64,000 nt of DNA from an uncultured Paracoccaceae bacterium (GTDB taxonomy: Bacteria > Pseudomonadota > Alphaproteobacteria > Rhodobacterales > Rhodobacteraceae), in contig CANMQX010000003.1 in the NCBI GenBank assembly GCA_947500135.1, forward strand, positions 124,001 through 188,000. Reading direction: 5' to 3'. Position 1 is the stretch's first letter, and every line of letters begins with the position of its first letter. Below, one piece after another: positions 28,204 through 38,953 of this stretch. A program made the translations under genes and the position numbers. The notes beneath the pieces are model-generated. The model saw only the letters and a program-made list of their open reading frames with translations. It made no database searches and was not told the origin of the DNA.

Positions 28204-29241
28204 TCAGTCAGCGGCCTGGTCGAACCCCTGAAGGACGTTTACGGCGTTGATGCCAACCTGTTCAACAGCATAGCCGCCTTCCAACAAGAAAACGGTAGGG
28301 AGATTCAGTGCAGCAATCGCCCGACCGTAGTCAGTGAAGTCATCGCTTTCCAACTTGAAAAAGCTGATCGGGTCTTCTTTGAACGTGTCAACACCGAGTG
28401 AGATAATGAGAGTGTCCGCATCATAGGCCTCAATCCGCGCCAGCGCCTGATTCAGCGCTGCTTTCCAGCTGTCGTAGGTCGTGCCCGGTGGCAGTGGATA
28501 GTTCACGTTAAAGCCATGACCGGCCCCTTCGCCCTCCTCCTCAGCGTGGCCAAGGAAATGCGGGAATGCGTGCAATGGGTCGCCATGGATGGAAAGAAAC
28601 AGGACGTCGTCGCGCTTATAAAAAATGTGCTGTGTGCCATTGCCATGGTGAAAATCGACATCCAGAACGGCGGCCCTTTTCGCGCCCTTGGTCAGCGCGT
28701 GTTGGGCCGCAATGGCTGCATTATTCAAAAAGCAATAGCCGCCGAACTGATCAAACGCCACGTGATGGCCAGGCGGACGACAAAGGCCAAAGGCGGCACG
28801 TTCGCCAGACAAGACCAAATCCGTTGCGGTCAATGCCACATCCTTACTGGCCAGTGCGGCTTCCCAAGTGCCCTCTGACACCGTGGTTTCGCTGGCCAGC
28901 GCATAATATCCGATTTTCCCCTCGATCATTTCGGGAATGTGGGGTGAGTTCATGGTGCGTGTGGGCCAGCAATTGGCCATTGCTTCGCCCCCAAAACCGG
29001 CGGCCGCCCAGTCAGACGCGCAGGTTTCCAAGAACTGGACAAATCCTGCATCATGCACTGCCAGCACCGGTTCCAGCCCGTAAGCATTTGGCGCCAGCAC
29101 CTGTCCCAACTGCTGAGAGATAACACGTTCCAGAATAATCTCTGCCCGGCGCGGACATTCGAACGGCGCAACAATTGTGCCTTCGTGTATCTCGATTTTT
29201 GCATCACGCAGTCTGTGTTTGTCAGTATAAACTGTACGCAT
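28204..29241 (-). CDS. Acetylpolyamine amidohydrolase / histone deacetylase family
   Basis: 345 aa zinc hydrolase of the arginase/deacetylase fold. Catalytic and zinc-binding motifs are clear: RPPGHHVAFDQFGGYCFLNN, VLDVDFHHGNGTQHIF and SLGVDTFKEDP. Bacterial members remove acetyl groups from acetylputrescine, acetylcadaverine or related amines in the cytoplasm. Thirty-eight bp separate it from the downstream oxidase gene, which fits a two-gene polyamine catabolic operon reading leftward. Confidence 0.9.
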   Translation of the reverse strand: MRTVYTDKHRLRDAKIEIHEGTIVAPFECPRRAEIILERVISQQLGQVLAPNAYGLEPVLAVHDAGFVQFLETCASDWAAAGFGGEAMANCWPTRTMNSPHIPEMIEGKIGYYALASETTVSEGTWEAALASKDVALTATDLVLSGERAAFGLCRPPGHHVAFDQFGGYCFLNNAAIAAQHALTKGAKRAAVLDVDFHHGNGTQHIFYKRDDVLFLSIHGDPLHAFPHFLGHAEEEGEGAGHGFNVNYPLPPGTTYDSWKAALNQALARIEAYDADTLIISLGVDTFKEDPISFFKLESDDFTDYGRAIAALNLPTVFLLEGGYAVEQVGINAVNVLQGFDQAAD

Positions 29242-29872
29242 CGTTGCCTCGTTCAGAGATGCATGCGACGCCGCGTTTTTGAGACATCACCGCTTCGTTT
29301 GCGACATAGGCATCACACACTGAAGCTGAAATCAATGGGGCCGAAACCTAGCGCTGCTTTGGCGTCAAAGCCGCCCTTGCGGGATCGATCATTTGGTGGC
29401 CCCGATCCTAAATGGTCGCGATCAGGTTTTTGCACCAATCACACGTTTTGTCGTCATGCGATCCAGTATTTTCTGATTCGGTCCATCCGCAGCGTTGCCA
29501 GCAGGCCGATGCCGCCGTTTTCCAAACGACGCTAAGGGCGCGATTCATGACCATTTCAACACACGCAATTTCGAAACTGATTTTTGTCGTTGTCGTGGAT
29601 TTCACAATTGGACAGTTCTGCACCCAACACGACATCGAAACTCAAACACGGGCAGCATCTACTTAATGCATTGATGTTTATAGTTAAAATTGTTCGCCAA
29701 GCATCAAAAGACAATGCTGGTATTCGCGTCTGCGTCTCACTTTCGCGCAACAATAGTCGTGATTTACCGCCATTTTGCCGCAAAAATCGCATATTTCTTA
29801 AGAATACGTTGACCCATCTAATGCCTCCTTAATTGGTGTCCCCAACTGCAAAAGCCTCGAAAGGGTTCGACT
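29242..29872. other. 631-bp AT-richer intergenic region
   Basis: No convincing gene. The base composition is lower in GC than the neighbours, particularly 29560-29830, and all ORFs here are short with no family resemblance. It probably holds the divergent promoters of the polyamine pair and of the PstS-OmpA gene. TGCCTCCTTAATTGG before the latter contains CTCCTT rather than AGGAG, so no clear ribosome site was seen for ATG 29873. Confidence 0.5.
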
Positions 29873-31444
29873 ATGCTTCATCGTGAAAAACGGAATTCAC
29901 TATTCGCAGTCTTAATGACGAGCTGCGCGCTTATTCCCGGCGCACTTACAGCACAAGAAGTCACGCTGACGTCCAATGACGGTAGCATCAACATCGTTGG
30001 TGACTTTGTTGACCTCGTCGACGACTATTACATTATCAACTCCGCTTTGGGTCAGCTTCGCGTTGAAGCAGGTCGCGTTCAGTGTGAAGGCGATGCCTGC
30101 CCACGCGCCGATGTTCCAACGTCTGACGTCGTTGCAGTAGGGTCCGAAACAATCGGTGTTGGCCTGATGCCATTCCTGATCGATGGCTTTGCAACTGCGC
30201 GAGATGGCGTCATCGAAACACAAAAAGCAAATGGCGCGATCGTAACGTCCAGCCTTGTCGGTGACGGCGGGTTCGGTGACCCCATCGGCACATTTAGCGT
30301 ATCGTCCACGTCGTCTTCGGATGCGTTTTCAGGTCTGCGTGACGAAACCGTCAAGCTCGGTATGTCATCGCGGCGTATTCTTCCTGCTGAAGCGCGCCAG
30401 CTTCGCAACTTTGGCGCAGGCAACATGATTGATGTCAATCAGGAACACGTTGTCGCGGTGGATAGTATTTCGGTCGTGGTCAACCAGAGCAATCCGGTCG
30501 ACTCAATTTCAATTGAGAATCTTGACCGGATCTACAGTGGTGGCATCACAAACTGGTCCGAAATCGGTGGTCCAAACGCACCAATCGAGGTCTTCACTCG
30601 GGAGAGTGGTTCAGGTGCTGCATCGGTCTTTTCAGAGCGTGTTTTTGAACTTTCCGGACGCGCCATTTCCGCAAACGCTGTTGAGCAAACGTCAAGTGAA
30701 GGTATGGCATCCGCTGTACGTGAAAACCCAAATGCGATTGGGTTTGTGGCATCTGCATTCGAACGCGGCACCAAACCATTGTCCCTTGAGGGTACATGTG
30801 GGCTGACATCTTCGCCGACTGCATTTAACGCAAAGACGGAAGAATATCCGCTGCAGCGTCGTCTGTACCTCTACAATCGTGCGGACAATGTGGACCCAAC
30901 AACGCAAGCCTTCATCGACTACGCACTGTCCAGTGCAGCTGATGAATTGATCGCCAAATCGGGTCTTGTCAGCTTGTCGATCAGCACGGTGCCGCAAGAC
31001 CTTCAGAATGGCCGGATGCGCGCTGTTTTGGAAAATGCGGTTGATCCGTTCGAATTCCGTCTTGCACGCGACATGCTGCTGGAAATGTTCGAATGGGATC
31101 GTTTGTCCACAACATTCCGTTTTGCGTCAGGTTCTTCACGGTTGGACGGTAAGGGTCAGGCTGACCTTGAGCGTTTGATTGATTTCCTGAAAACACAGCC
31201 TGGAGGTACACAGGTGTCGGTCGTTGGCTTTACGGATGCTGACGGTGCCTTCGGGTCGAACCAAGAATTGTCACTTGGTCGTGCGCAGCAGGTTGCAAAT
31301 GAACTGCTTGCAGCCGGTGGCAGCGACCTTGCCAATATCGAACTGTCAGTCAAAGGCTATGGTGAGCTTTCGCCATCTGCCTGCAACGACTCTCTTGAGG
31401 GTAAGCGGATTAACCGCCGTGTCGAAGTCTGGATGCGTTCATAA
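29873..31444 (+). CDS. PstS-like binding domain fused to C-terminal OmpA domain
   Basis: 523 aa. Residues 1-27 are a signal peptide. Residues about 90-370 resemble a phosphate-type periplasmic binding protein (VVVNQSNPVDSISIENLDRIYSGGITNWSEIGG, then RESGSGAASVF). The last ~120 residues are an OmpA/MotB-type peptidoglycan-binding domain: FRFASGSSRLDGKGQADLER, VVGFTDADGAFGSNQELSLGRA, GYGELSPSACNDS and INRRVEVW. The fusion would tether a ligand-binding lobe to the cell wall. No Pst transporter genes are near. Ligand unknown; phosphate is only a guess. Confidence 0.85.
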   Translation: MLHREKRNSLFAVLMTSCALIPGALTAQEVTLTSNDGSINIVGDFVDLVDDYYIINSALGQLRVEAGRVQCEGDACPRADVPTSDVVAVGSETIGVGLMPFLIDGFATARDGVIETQKANGAIVTSSLVGDGGFGDPIGTFSVSSTSSSDAFSGLRDETVKLGMSSRRILPAEARQLRNFGAGNMIDVNQEHVVAVDSISVVVNQSNPVDSISIENLDRIYSGGITNWSEIGGPNAPIEVFTRESGSGAASVFSERVFELSGRAISANAVEQTSSEGMASAVRENPNAIGFVASAFERGTKPLSLEGTCGLTSSPTAFNAKTEEYPLQRRLYLYNRADNVDPTTQAFIDYALSSAADELIAKSGLVSLSISTVPQDLQNGRMRAVLENAVDPFEFRLARDMLLEMFEWDRLSTTFRFASGSSRLDGKGQADLERLIDFLKTQPGGTQVSVVGFTDADGAFGSNQELSLGRAQQVANELLAAGGSDLANIELSVKGYGELSPSACNDSLEGKRINRRVEVWMRS

Positions 31445-31568
31445 ACCGCAACCGACCCTCAATTGGTTGGTGGAGCTTGCATAGGCCGGACTCCGCCAGC
31501 CGACCACATAACAATTGGACCGAGTCGTTACTTTTGGTTACTGGCGACGCGTGTCTTGGAGAGATAAA

Positions 31569-32711
31569 ATGCAACTGAAAGCCACTTTACTGGCGTCCCT
31601 AGCTGCCCTTGCCATCCCGCACATAGCCTTGGCAGAGTCGGGCATTGACGATACCACAATCCACTTTGGACAGATCGCAGCACTTGATGGCCCCGCCGCA
31701 CAGCTGGGTCTGGGTATGCAGCAAGGCCTGCTGGCCGCATTCGAGGAAGTCAACAAGGCAGGCGGCGTTAATGGCCGTATGCTGACCCTTGAAAGCCGTG
31801 ATGACGGCTATGAGCCTGATCGTTCAATCGAACAACTGACCAGAATGATCGCGGAAGACGAACACTTTGCCCTGATCGGTAGCGTTGGTACGCCAACCAA
31901 CCTGGTTCTGCAGCCCATCGCAACTGATGCGAAGTTCCCGCTGATTGGACCCTTCACCGGTGCCGGTTTCCTACGCAACCCTTCGTTGGGAAACGTCTAC
32001 AACGTCCGCGGCAGCTATGATGCCGAAACAGAGCAGTGGATCGCCCATCTGGTCGACGAACTAAACCTCAGCCGGATCGCTATTCTGTATCAGGATGATG
32101 GTTTCGGCCAAGCTGGTCTGAGCGGTGTGAACAAGGCAATGGATGCGCGCGGCATGTCTTTGATTGCTGAGGGGACTTACACCAGAAACACAACAGACGT
32201 GAAGGACGCGTTGCTGAGCATTCGTGAGGCTGATCCTGAAGCTGTCGTTATGGTTGGGGCATACAAGCCCATCGGCGAATTCATTAAACTGTCCCGGTCT
32301 TATGAATTCACCCCGGAGTTTGTGACCATCTCTTTCGTGGGGTCGCAGGCTTTGGCTGACGAATTGTGGCCAGAGGGTGCAGGCGTCGTGATCAGCCAGG
32401 TTGTACCTTTCCCATGGGACAACTCGATCCCGATCGTTGCTGACTATCAGGCCGCATTGCAGGCAAATGATGTCAACGCGCTGTTCGGTTTCGTTTCACT
32501 GGAAGGTTACATGGTCGGTCGCGTCGCTATCGAAGCGCTGAAGAACGCCGGCAGTGATCCAACACGCGCAGATTTTCTGGAAGCGTTTTCGAATATCGGC
32601 ACGCTTGATCTTGGTGGTATCGAAATCACGCTGGGAAGCGACGACAATCAGGGGATTGATGATATCTTCATGACCCGGTTGCTGCCCGACGGTTTCTTCG
32701 AACCAATGTAA
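31569..32711 (+). CDS. ABC transporter substrate-binding protein, branched-chain amino acid type
   Basis: 380 aa from ATG 31569, which follows GGAGAGAT; the ORF track start at 31515 is upstream. Signal peptide MQLKATLLASLAALAIPHIALA, then a Leu/Ile/Val-type (Peripla_BP_6) receptor fold: IHFGQIAALDGPAAQLGLGM and VNKAGGVNGRMLTLESRDDG. Such proteins feed LivHMGF-type permeases, but none is encoded here. An intrinsic terminator follows, so the gene is monocistronic. It could serve a distant permease or act as a sensor. Confidence 0.88.
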   Translation: MQLKATLLASLAALAIPHIALAESGIDDTTIHFGQIAALDGPAAQLGLGMQQGLLAAFEEVNKAGGVNGRMLTLESRDDGYEPDRSIEQLTRMIAEDEHFALIGSVGTPTNLVLQPIATDAKFPLIGPFTGAGFLRNPSLGNVYNVRGSYDAETEQWIAHLVDELNLSRIAILYQDDGFGQAGLSGVNKAMDARGMSLIAEGTYTRNTTDVKDALLSIREADPEAVVMVGAYKPIGEFIKLSRSYEFTPEFVTISFVGSQALADELWPEGAGVVISQVVPFPWDNSIPIVADYQAALQANDVNALFGFVSLEGYMVGRVAIEALKNAGSDPTRADFLEAFSNIGTLDLGGIEITLGSDDNQGIDDIFMTRLLPDGFFEPM

Positions 32712-32816
32712 TCTGGCGACTGAAAACGATGCATCGGCGGGCTATGTGTAAAACATGGCCTGCCGATTGACCAAGTCGGTTACCGGTTGAAAAACCCAAC
32801 ATTCTTACAAAGAAGT

Positions 32817-32838
32817 AGCGCCGCGCGGGCGCTTTTTT
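32817..32838 (+). terminator. Intrinsic terminator after the binding-protein gene
   Basis: AGCGCC-GCGCG-GGCGCT followed by a run of six Ts (the last stem base included). It separates the plus-strand gene from the convergent aldehyde dehydrogenase gene. Confidence 0.82.
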
Positions 32839-32859
32839 ATTGTCTCGTAAGCGTCACTT

Positions 32860-34296
32860 TTAGACAATGTCCATGCTGTGCGACACGTTTTTGATGGTCA
32901 TGTAGTTGTCCAACCCTTCGGTGCCGCCTTCGCGCCCGTAGCCGCTGGATTTGACACCGCCAAAGGGCGTTTCGGGCAGTGATGCTTCAAGCGTGTTGAA
33001 CGAGATATTCCCGGCTTCTACTTCATCAGTCATCTTGTCGATATCGTCAGCGCGGTTCGAAAAGCCGTAAGCGGCAAGGCCGTAAGGCACAGAATTGGCC
33101 TGTGCTATGGCGTCATCGAGCGATGCGACAGGGTTGATGACCGCAATCGGGCCAAACGGTTCTTCTTGCATAACCCGCGCATTATCCGGGACATTCGCCA
33201 GGACCGTCGGGGCAAAGAAGTAGCCAACATCGCCAATGCGCCCACCGCCGGTGCAAAGATTAGCGCCCTTGGCTTTGGCATCCTCGACAAGATCCAGCAG
33301 TGCAGGCATTCGGCGGTCATTGGCGACCGGCCCCATTTCAACCCCACTATCAATGCCATTGCCAACCACCGTTGCAGCGGCACGTTTAACGAAGATATCC
33401 AGAAACGGTTCAAAGATGCTTTCATGTACAAAGAACCGTGTTGGGGAGGTGCAAACCTGCCCCGCATTACGGTATTTTCTGACTGCACTGCTGAGCGCAG
33501 CCCTTTTCACATCAGTATCATCGCAAACGATCACGGGTGCATGACCACCCAGTTCCATCAATACTCGCGTCATGTTTTCCGAGGCCATTGTGGTCAGATG
33601 GCGACCGACTGCGGTTGAGCCAGTGAATGCCACCAGCCGCACCTGATCTTGTTTGATCAGGTGATTTGATATTTCGGCGGGTTCGCCAAAAACAAGGTTC
33701 AGCACACCGGGCGGCAATCCGGCATCATGAAATGCTTGCGCGATGTGCATCGCCCCGGCTGGCGTTTCCTCGGCTGCTTTGAGGATGATCGCACAGCCTG
33801 ATGCCAGCGCCCCTGCGATCTTGCGCGCTGGCTGGCTCATTGGGAAATTCCACGGGGACAGCCCCAAAACCACACCAACGGGTTGATGGTGGACAACATA
33901 TCGCACACCCGGTGCAGACGGGATCACACGACCATAGGTCCGCAACGCTTCGCCCGCGTCCCATTCGAAAAACTCGCATCCGCGAATGACCTCAAGCCGC
34001 GCTTGCGCCAGGGGTTTGCCGTGTTCAGCGGTGATCGATTGCGCGATTTCTTCTTGCCGTTCGCGCATCAGGGCTGATGCGCGTAGCATGATATCGGCGC
34101 GGTCGCGCGGTGCGGTGCGGCGCCAGATCCGAAAACCCGCCTCTGCCGCCATCAGCGTATCGTCCAGGTCTGCGATGCTCGCGCGTGGACACAGACCAAT
34201 CTGGGCTTCGGTTGCCGGGTTGATGACAGGAAAATCCTCTGCCGTTTTCCGCCATTCGCCACCGATATAGAGCTTCAACTCTGGATACGTGTTCAT
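32860..34296 (-). CDS. NAD(P)-dependent aldehyde dehydrogenase, succinate-semialdehyde type
   Basis: 478 aa from ATG 34296 (24 codons inside the ORF-track start). The fold motifs SPWNFPMSQPARKIAGALA, GSTAVGRHL, the catalytic glutamate in MELGGHAPVIV and the catalytic cysteine in NAGQVCTSPTR are present, with the GabD-like FGGVKSSGYGREGG end. Substrate could be succinate semialdehyde or an aminomuconate-type semialdehyde. The dioxygenase 3 kb away makes the second worth testing. A 10-bp inverted repeat lies just upstream. Confidence 0.88.
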   Translation of the reverse strand: MNTYPELKLYIGGEWRKTAEDFPVINPATEAQIGLCPRASIADLDDTLMAAEAGFRIWRRTAPRDRADIMLRASALMRERQEEIAQSITAEHGKPLAQARLEVIRGCEFFEWDAGEALRTYGRVIPSAPGVRYVVHHQPVGVVLGLSPWNFPMSQPARKIAGALASGCAIILKAAEETPAGAMHIAQAFHDAGLPPGVLNLVFGEPAEISNHLIKQDQVRLVAFTGSTAVGRHLTTMASENMTRVLMELGGHAPVIVCDDTDVKRAALSSAVRKYRNAGQVCTSPTRFFVHESIFEPFLDIFVKRAAATVVGNGIDSGVEMGPVANDRRMPALLDLVEDAKAKGANLCTGGGRIGDVGYFFAPTVLANVPDNARVMQEEPFGPIAVINPVASLDDAIAQANSVPYGLAAYGFSNRADDIDKMTDEVEAGNISFNTLEASLPETPFGGVKSSGYGREGGTEGLDNYMTIKNVSHSMDIV

Positions 34297-34341
34297 GCGC
34301 GCCTCTTGATGTCCTGCCTTTGGGCAAAAGTCACATTTGCA

Positions 34342-34394
34342 CGGATATCGGCCAACCGAATTGAACAAATACCGATATCCGATTGCATGATATC
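34342..34394. promoter_or_regulatory. GATATC-containing inverted repeat upstream of the aldehyde dehydrogenase
   Basis: CGGATATCGG (34342-34351) and CCGATATCCG (34372-34381) are perfect inverted complements, 30 bp apart centre to centre; a third GATATC follows at 34389-34394, 15 bp further. Lying in the 96-bp gap upstream of the dehydrogenase start, this is a good candidate operator. The binding protein is unknown; the adjacent LysR regulator is one option. Confidence 0.6.
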
Positions 34395-35352
34395 AACACA
34401 GATCCCCTTGAGCGATTTTTGCTGCTGCGCGCAGTGCATCCAGAAAGGTGCTGCCAGCAGGTGACAAGCTTTGTTCGCCCCGGTGCGAGACGCCAACGGG
34501 ACCGGCGCCAAACGGCACAACCCAATCAAGTTGGGTCAACAGCCCATTGTCGATATCAAGTGCTGCAACATGGGCTGGCATCAGCCCAACAAAATCATGC
34601 GACCGAAGCAACGAACGATTGGCCAGATAGGACACTGATTCAATCGCGGTGCTGGGTACATATTGCCCTTGTCGTACGAAATACTGATCCGCCTGACGGC
34701 GCAGGGTTGTTTCGACCGGCGGTAATATCCAACCAAATGGCATGAGTTGTTCAAAAGAGATATTTGTTGCCTGTTTCAGCGGATGCTGCATACCGGCGAC
34801 GGCAACGACCCGTTCATCAAAGAACTTTTCCTGCACCAGCTTTGAACGGTGCCGGTGACTGGGTAGCCGTCCGACGACCATATCGATCTCGCCCGATAAA
34901 AGTGCGGGCATCAGGACTTCGTTTGTGCCTTCAACGATTTTGATGGCCACTTTTGGGCGGTTCTCCAATAGCTGTTCAATGGCGATTGGTAGTAAACCGG
35001 GGGACGCGGCCAGTAGCGTGCCAATCACAACCCGCCCGCTATTGCCCTCGCTCAGGTCATCCAACTCCTGCGCTGCATTTGATACCTGTGCAAAGATTAG
35101 CTTGCCATGTCTGATTAAGGCCGCGCCAAAGACGGTGGGCACCACGCCGCGATTGGTCCGCTCAAACAGTTTCACCTCGAAATCAAGCTCAAGATCCTGA
35201 ATCATCTTGGTGGCTGCGGGTTGCGAGATACCAAGGTCGCGTGCGGCGTTTTGGATGCTGCCATGCTGACCAACAGCGACAAGCAGCCGCAACTGGCGCA
35301 GTTTCAGGCGGGTCAGGGCCCGATCAACGATCCTTGTGTGACGTGTCACCAT
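34393..35352 (-). CDS. LysR-family transcriptional regulator
   Basis: 319 aa. The N-terminal winged helix covers residues about 16-75 (LKLRQLRLLVAVGQHGSIQNAARDLGISQPAATKMIQDLE), and the effector domain follows (RVVIGTLLAASPGLLP...LMPALLSGEIDMVVGRL). It resembles the GbpR/PcaQ-like group of catabolic regulators. It is 10 bp downstream of the aspartate dehydrogenase gene and upstream of the aldehyde dehydrogenase gene, all leftward, so it probably controls this locus and the divergent genes. Confidence 0.92.
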   Translation of the reverse strand: MVTRHTRIVDRALTRLKLRQLRLLVAVGQHGSIQNAARDLGISQPAATKMIQDLELDFEVKLFERTNRGVVPTVFGAALIRHGKLIFAQVSNAAQELDDLSEGNSGRVVIGTLLAASPGLLPIAIEQLLENRPKVAIKIVEGTNEVLMPALLSGEIDMVVGRLPSHRHRSKLVQEKFFDERVVAVAGMQHPLKQATNISFEQLMPFGWILPPVETTLRRQADQYFVRQGQYVPSTAIESVSYLANRSLLRSHDFVGLMPAHVAALDIDNGLLTQLDWVVPFGAGPVGVSHRGEQSLSPAGSTFLDALRAAAKIAQGDLC

Positions 35353-35362
35353 TGCCGCTTTC

Positions 35363-36136
35363 TCACATCACAATCGCAGCGCGGCGTCGTGCGATGGCGG
35401 CAATGGTGCTCATCGCTGCAAGGGCTGAGCTGCGCGGATTGTCAGGCAGCGCCCGACCTTCGATGCGGAACGTAAATGCACCGAAACTGCCGGATGCGTG
35501 GATTTCATGGATGTTGGCGGTCACCGCTGGATCGGCAATCAACCGGGTGCGGGTGTTGTCGAAACCACGCCCTGCCAAAGCCACTGCTGCAGCGACATTG
35601 GCATTCTTGGGATATTGGGTGGCGGCCTGCCGCGCCGTGCCGTCGAAATGGATGGTCGCGGCATCCAGATTGTCCAGATCAAGCTGCGCCTCGGCGGGCG
35701 AACCTTTCCATCCGCCGGGCGGTTTGCGCCCGGTATAGGTCACATCGGTCAACCCACCTACCTTTGCTGCCTGAAGGCAATCCAGCGCCCCAATCGCCCC
35801 GCTGGCAAGGTGCAGTTGTGCGCCGCCGGTCTGTGCGGCCTTGGTCAGTTGGCTTTCCAATTCCGGGTCGGCCAGCGCGCCGACAGAGACAGTGATCAGG
35901 TCGATCCCGCGTTCAAGAATTGCAGCGCCATGCTCGGACAGGGCTGCATGCCCCGCGCAATCGACCATCAGTGACAGGTCGTCAGGCAGGTCCGAAACGC
36001 GCGCTACGCGCCTTTTGTTGTTCGCCTGCAAGCGTGCAGGCCGGACAAGAGTGATGTCGGGGCCGCGCCCTTCTGCGTTGAGGTGCTTTGCGACGTAGCG
36101 GCCAATGGCCCCTTCGCCGATAATTCCGATTTTCAT
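35363..36136 (-). CDS. Aspartate dehydrogenase family protein (NadX-like)
   Basis: 257 aa. The N-terminal Rossmann motif IGIIGEGAIGRYVAKHL and the C-terminal dehydrogenase domain (HLASGAIGALDCLQAAKVGG, GSFGAFTFRIEGRALPDNPRSSALAA) identify the L-aspartate dehydrogenase family. NadX makes iminoaspartate from aspartate; catabolic members may act on other amino acids. First gene of the leftward unit, divergent from the lyase and dioxygenase genes. A role in deaminating an intermediate of this locus is inference. Confidence 0.85.
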   Translation of the reverse strand: MKIGIIGEGAIGRYVAKHLNAEGRGPDITLVRPARLQANNKRRVARVSDLPDDLSLMVDCAGHAALSEHGAAILERGIDLITVSVGALADPELESQLTKAAQTGGAQLHLASGAIGALDCLQAAKVGGLTDVTYTGRKPPGGWKGSPAEAQLDLDNLDAATIHFDGTARQAATQYPKNANVAAAVALAGRGFDNTRTRLIADPAVTANIHEIHASGSFGAFTFRIEGRALPDNPRSSALAAMSTIAAIARRRAAIVM

Positions 36137-36154
36137 ATCCGTCCTTGTGTTGTT

Positions 36155-36212
36155 GATTTCACATATAAGAAATCACGGCGGCTTTGGTATAGGAAATTTA
36201 TATAGCCATTTC
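36155..36212. promoter_or_regulatory. Candidate LysR operator region in the divergent promoter
   Basis: Two inverted repeats lie here: GATTTC-N8-GAAATC (36155-36174) and GAAAT-N10-ATTTC (36193-36212). They share a direct TATAnGAAAT unit (36164 and 36188) at 24-bp spacing. T-N11-A-like, AT-rich dyads between divergent genes are typical LysR sites. The assignment is not proven. Confidence 0.5.
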
Positions 36213-36294
36213 TGGCGAATGACATTGGTTCCCGAAACCGCAAGGTCCTTATTGTGGGCTAAGTAAAATGCCCCGCCATACCGAGAGTGAAGTC

Positions 36295-37248
36295 ATGAAA
36301 TATGCCAAACACGAAGCCAAGGATTACGCCCGCGAAACCATGCGTGGTATCTGGGCGGCAGCACTTAATCCGTTTGACGAAGATCTTGCTCTCGACGAAG
36401 CTGGCCTGCGGCGTAACATCCGGCACTGGATTGATGATCTGCGCATTCAGGGGCTGTTTATTGCGGGAAAGCAGGGCGAATTCTGGTCGATGACCTTGGA
36501 AGAACGCAAGCGCAACATGACCATCGCCGCGCAGGAATGCGGCGACAAGGCCGGAACGATCATGTCGATTTCGGACCAGAACGTGGATACAGCGCTAGAG
36601 CTTGGTCGCCACGCGCAGGATTGCGGCGCAGATTACGTTGTCGTTCACGCGCCGATGCTTAGCTTTTGTCACGACAGGGATGAGGTTTTGTATAATTATT
36701 ACAAATACCTGTGTGACCGGCTGGATATTGGTATCGCAATGTGGAGCCATCCTGACAGCGGCTACCTGATGCCGCCCGAAACATGCGCACGGATTGCCGA
36801 GCTACCGAATATTATGGCCATAAAATACTCTGTCCCGCGCGAAATGTATGCGCAACTGACCAAGATGGCGGGCGACAGGATTATCGTTTCTACCTCGCTT
36901 GAGGATGATTGGCTCGACAATATCGAAGAGCTTGGTTGGCAACTCTATCTTTGTTCCTCTCCGCCATACCAGATTCAGACCGGAAATGATCTGCGGATGC
37001 ATGAATATACCGAACTGGCTTTTGCTGGAAAGTTTGACCAGGCGCGCCGCGTGCGGGACAGTCTGGAGCCTGTCCGTGCAGCGATCCGCAAGACGAAACC
37101 GGCCGGCAAACCAACTGCGCATGGAAAATACTGGCAGGACCTGTTGGGACAGGTTGGTGGCCGGGTGCGCCACCCGATGCTGGAACTGACCGAGGCTGAA
37201 AAAGCGGCGACACGTGCCGCGTTTGAGGATTGTGGGCTGTTAATCTGA
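36295..37248 (+). CDS. DapA-family (N-acetylneuraminate/dihydrodipicolinate lyase-like) protein
   Basis: About 317 aa class I aldolase-type TIM barrel. ATG 36295 follows GAGAGTGAAG; ATG 36268 is an alternative. The segment IQGLFIAGKQGEFWSMTLEERK matches the GTTGE...L...ER region of the family, and IMAIKYSVP contains the expected Schiff-base lysine. The usual GTTGE is GKQGE, pointing to a substrate other than that of DapA. Members cleave or form 2-oxo acids such as pyruvate. Followed by the dioxygenase and the TRAP genes. Confidence 0.83.
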   Translation: MKYAKHEAKDYARETMRGIWAAALNPFDEDLALDEAGLRRNIRHWIDDLRIQGLFIAGKQGEFWSMTLEERKRNMTIAAQECGDKAGTIMSISDQNVDTALELGRHAQDCGADYVVVHAPMLSFCHDRDEVLYNYYKYLCDRLDIGIAMWSHPDSGYLMPPETCARIAELPNIMAIKYSVPREMYAQLTKMAGDRIIVSTSLEDDWLDNIEELGWQLYLCSSPPYQIQTGNDLRMHEYTELAFAGKFDQARRVRDSLEPVRAAIRKTKPAGKPTAHGKYWQDLLGQVGGRVRHPMLELTEAEKAATRAAFEDCGLLI

Positions 37249-37261
37249 TGTACCCAGATGA

Positions 37262-38936
<1,675 letters not shown>

Positions 38937-38953
38937 TAGAAAAACAACAGCAG

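Noticed and set aside
34352-34371. Possible terminator formed by the GATATC inverted repeat
   Set aside because: The arms are AT-containing with a 20-base loop and no T-run; an operator is more likely.
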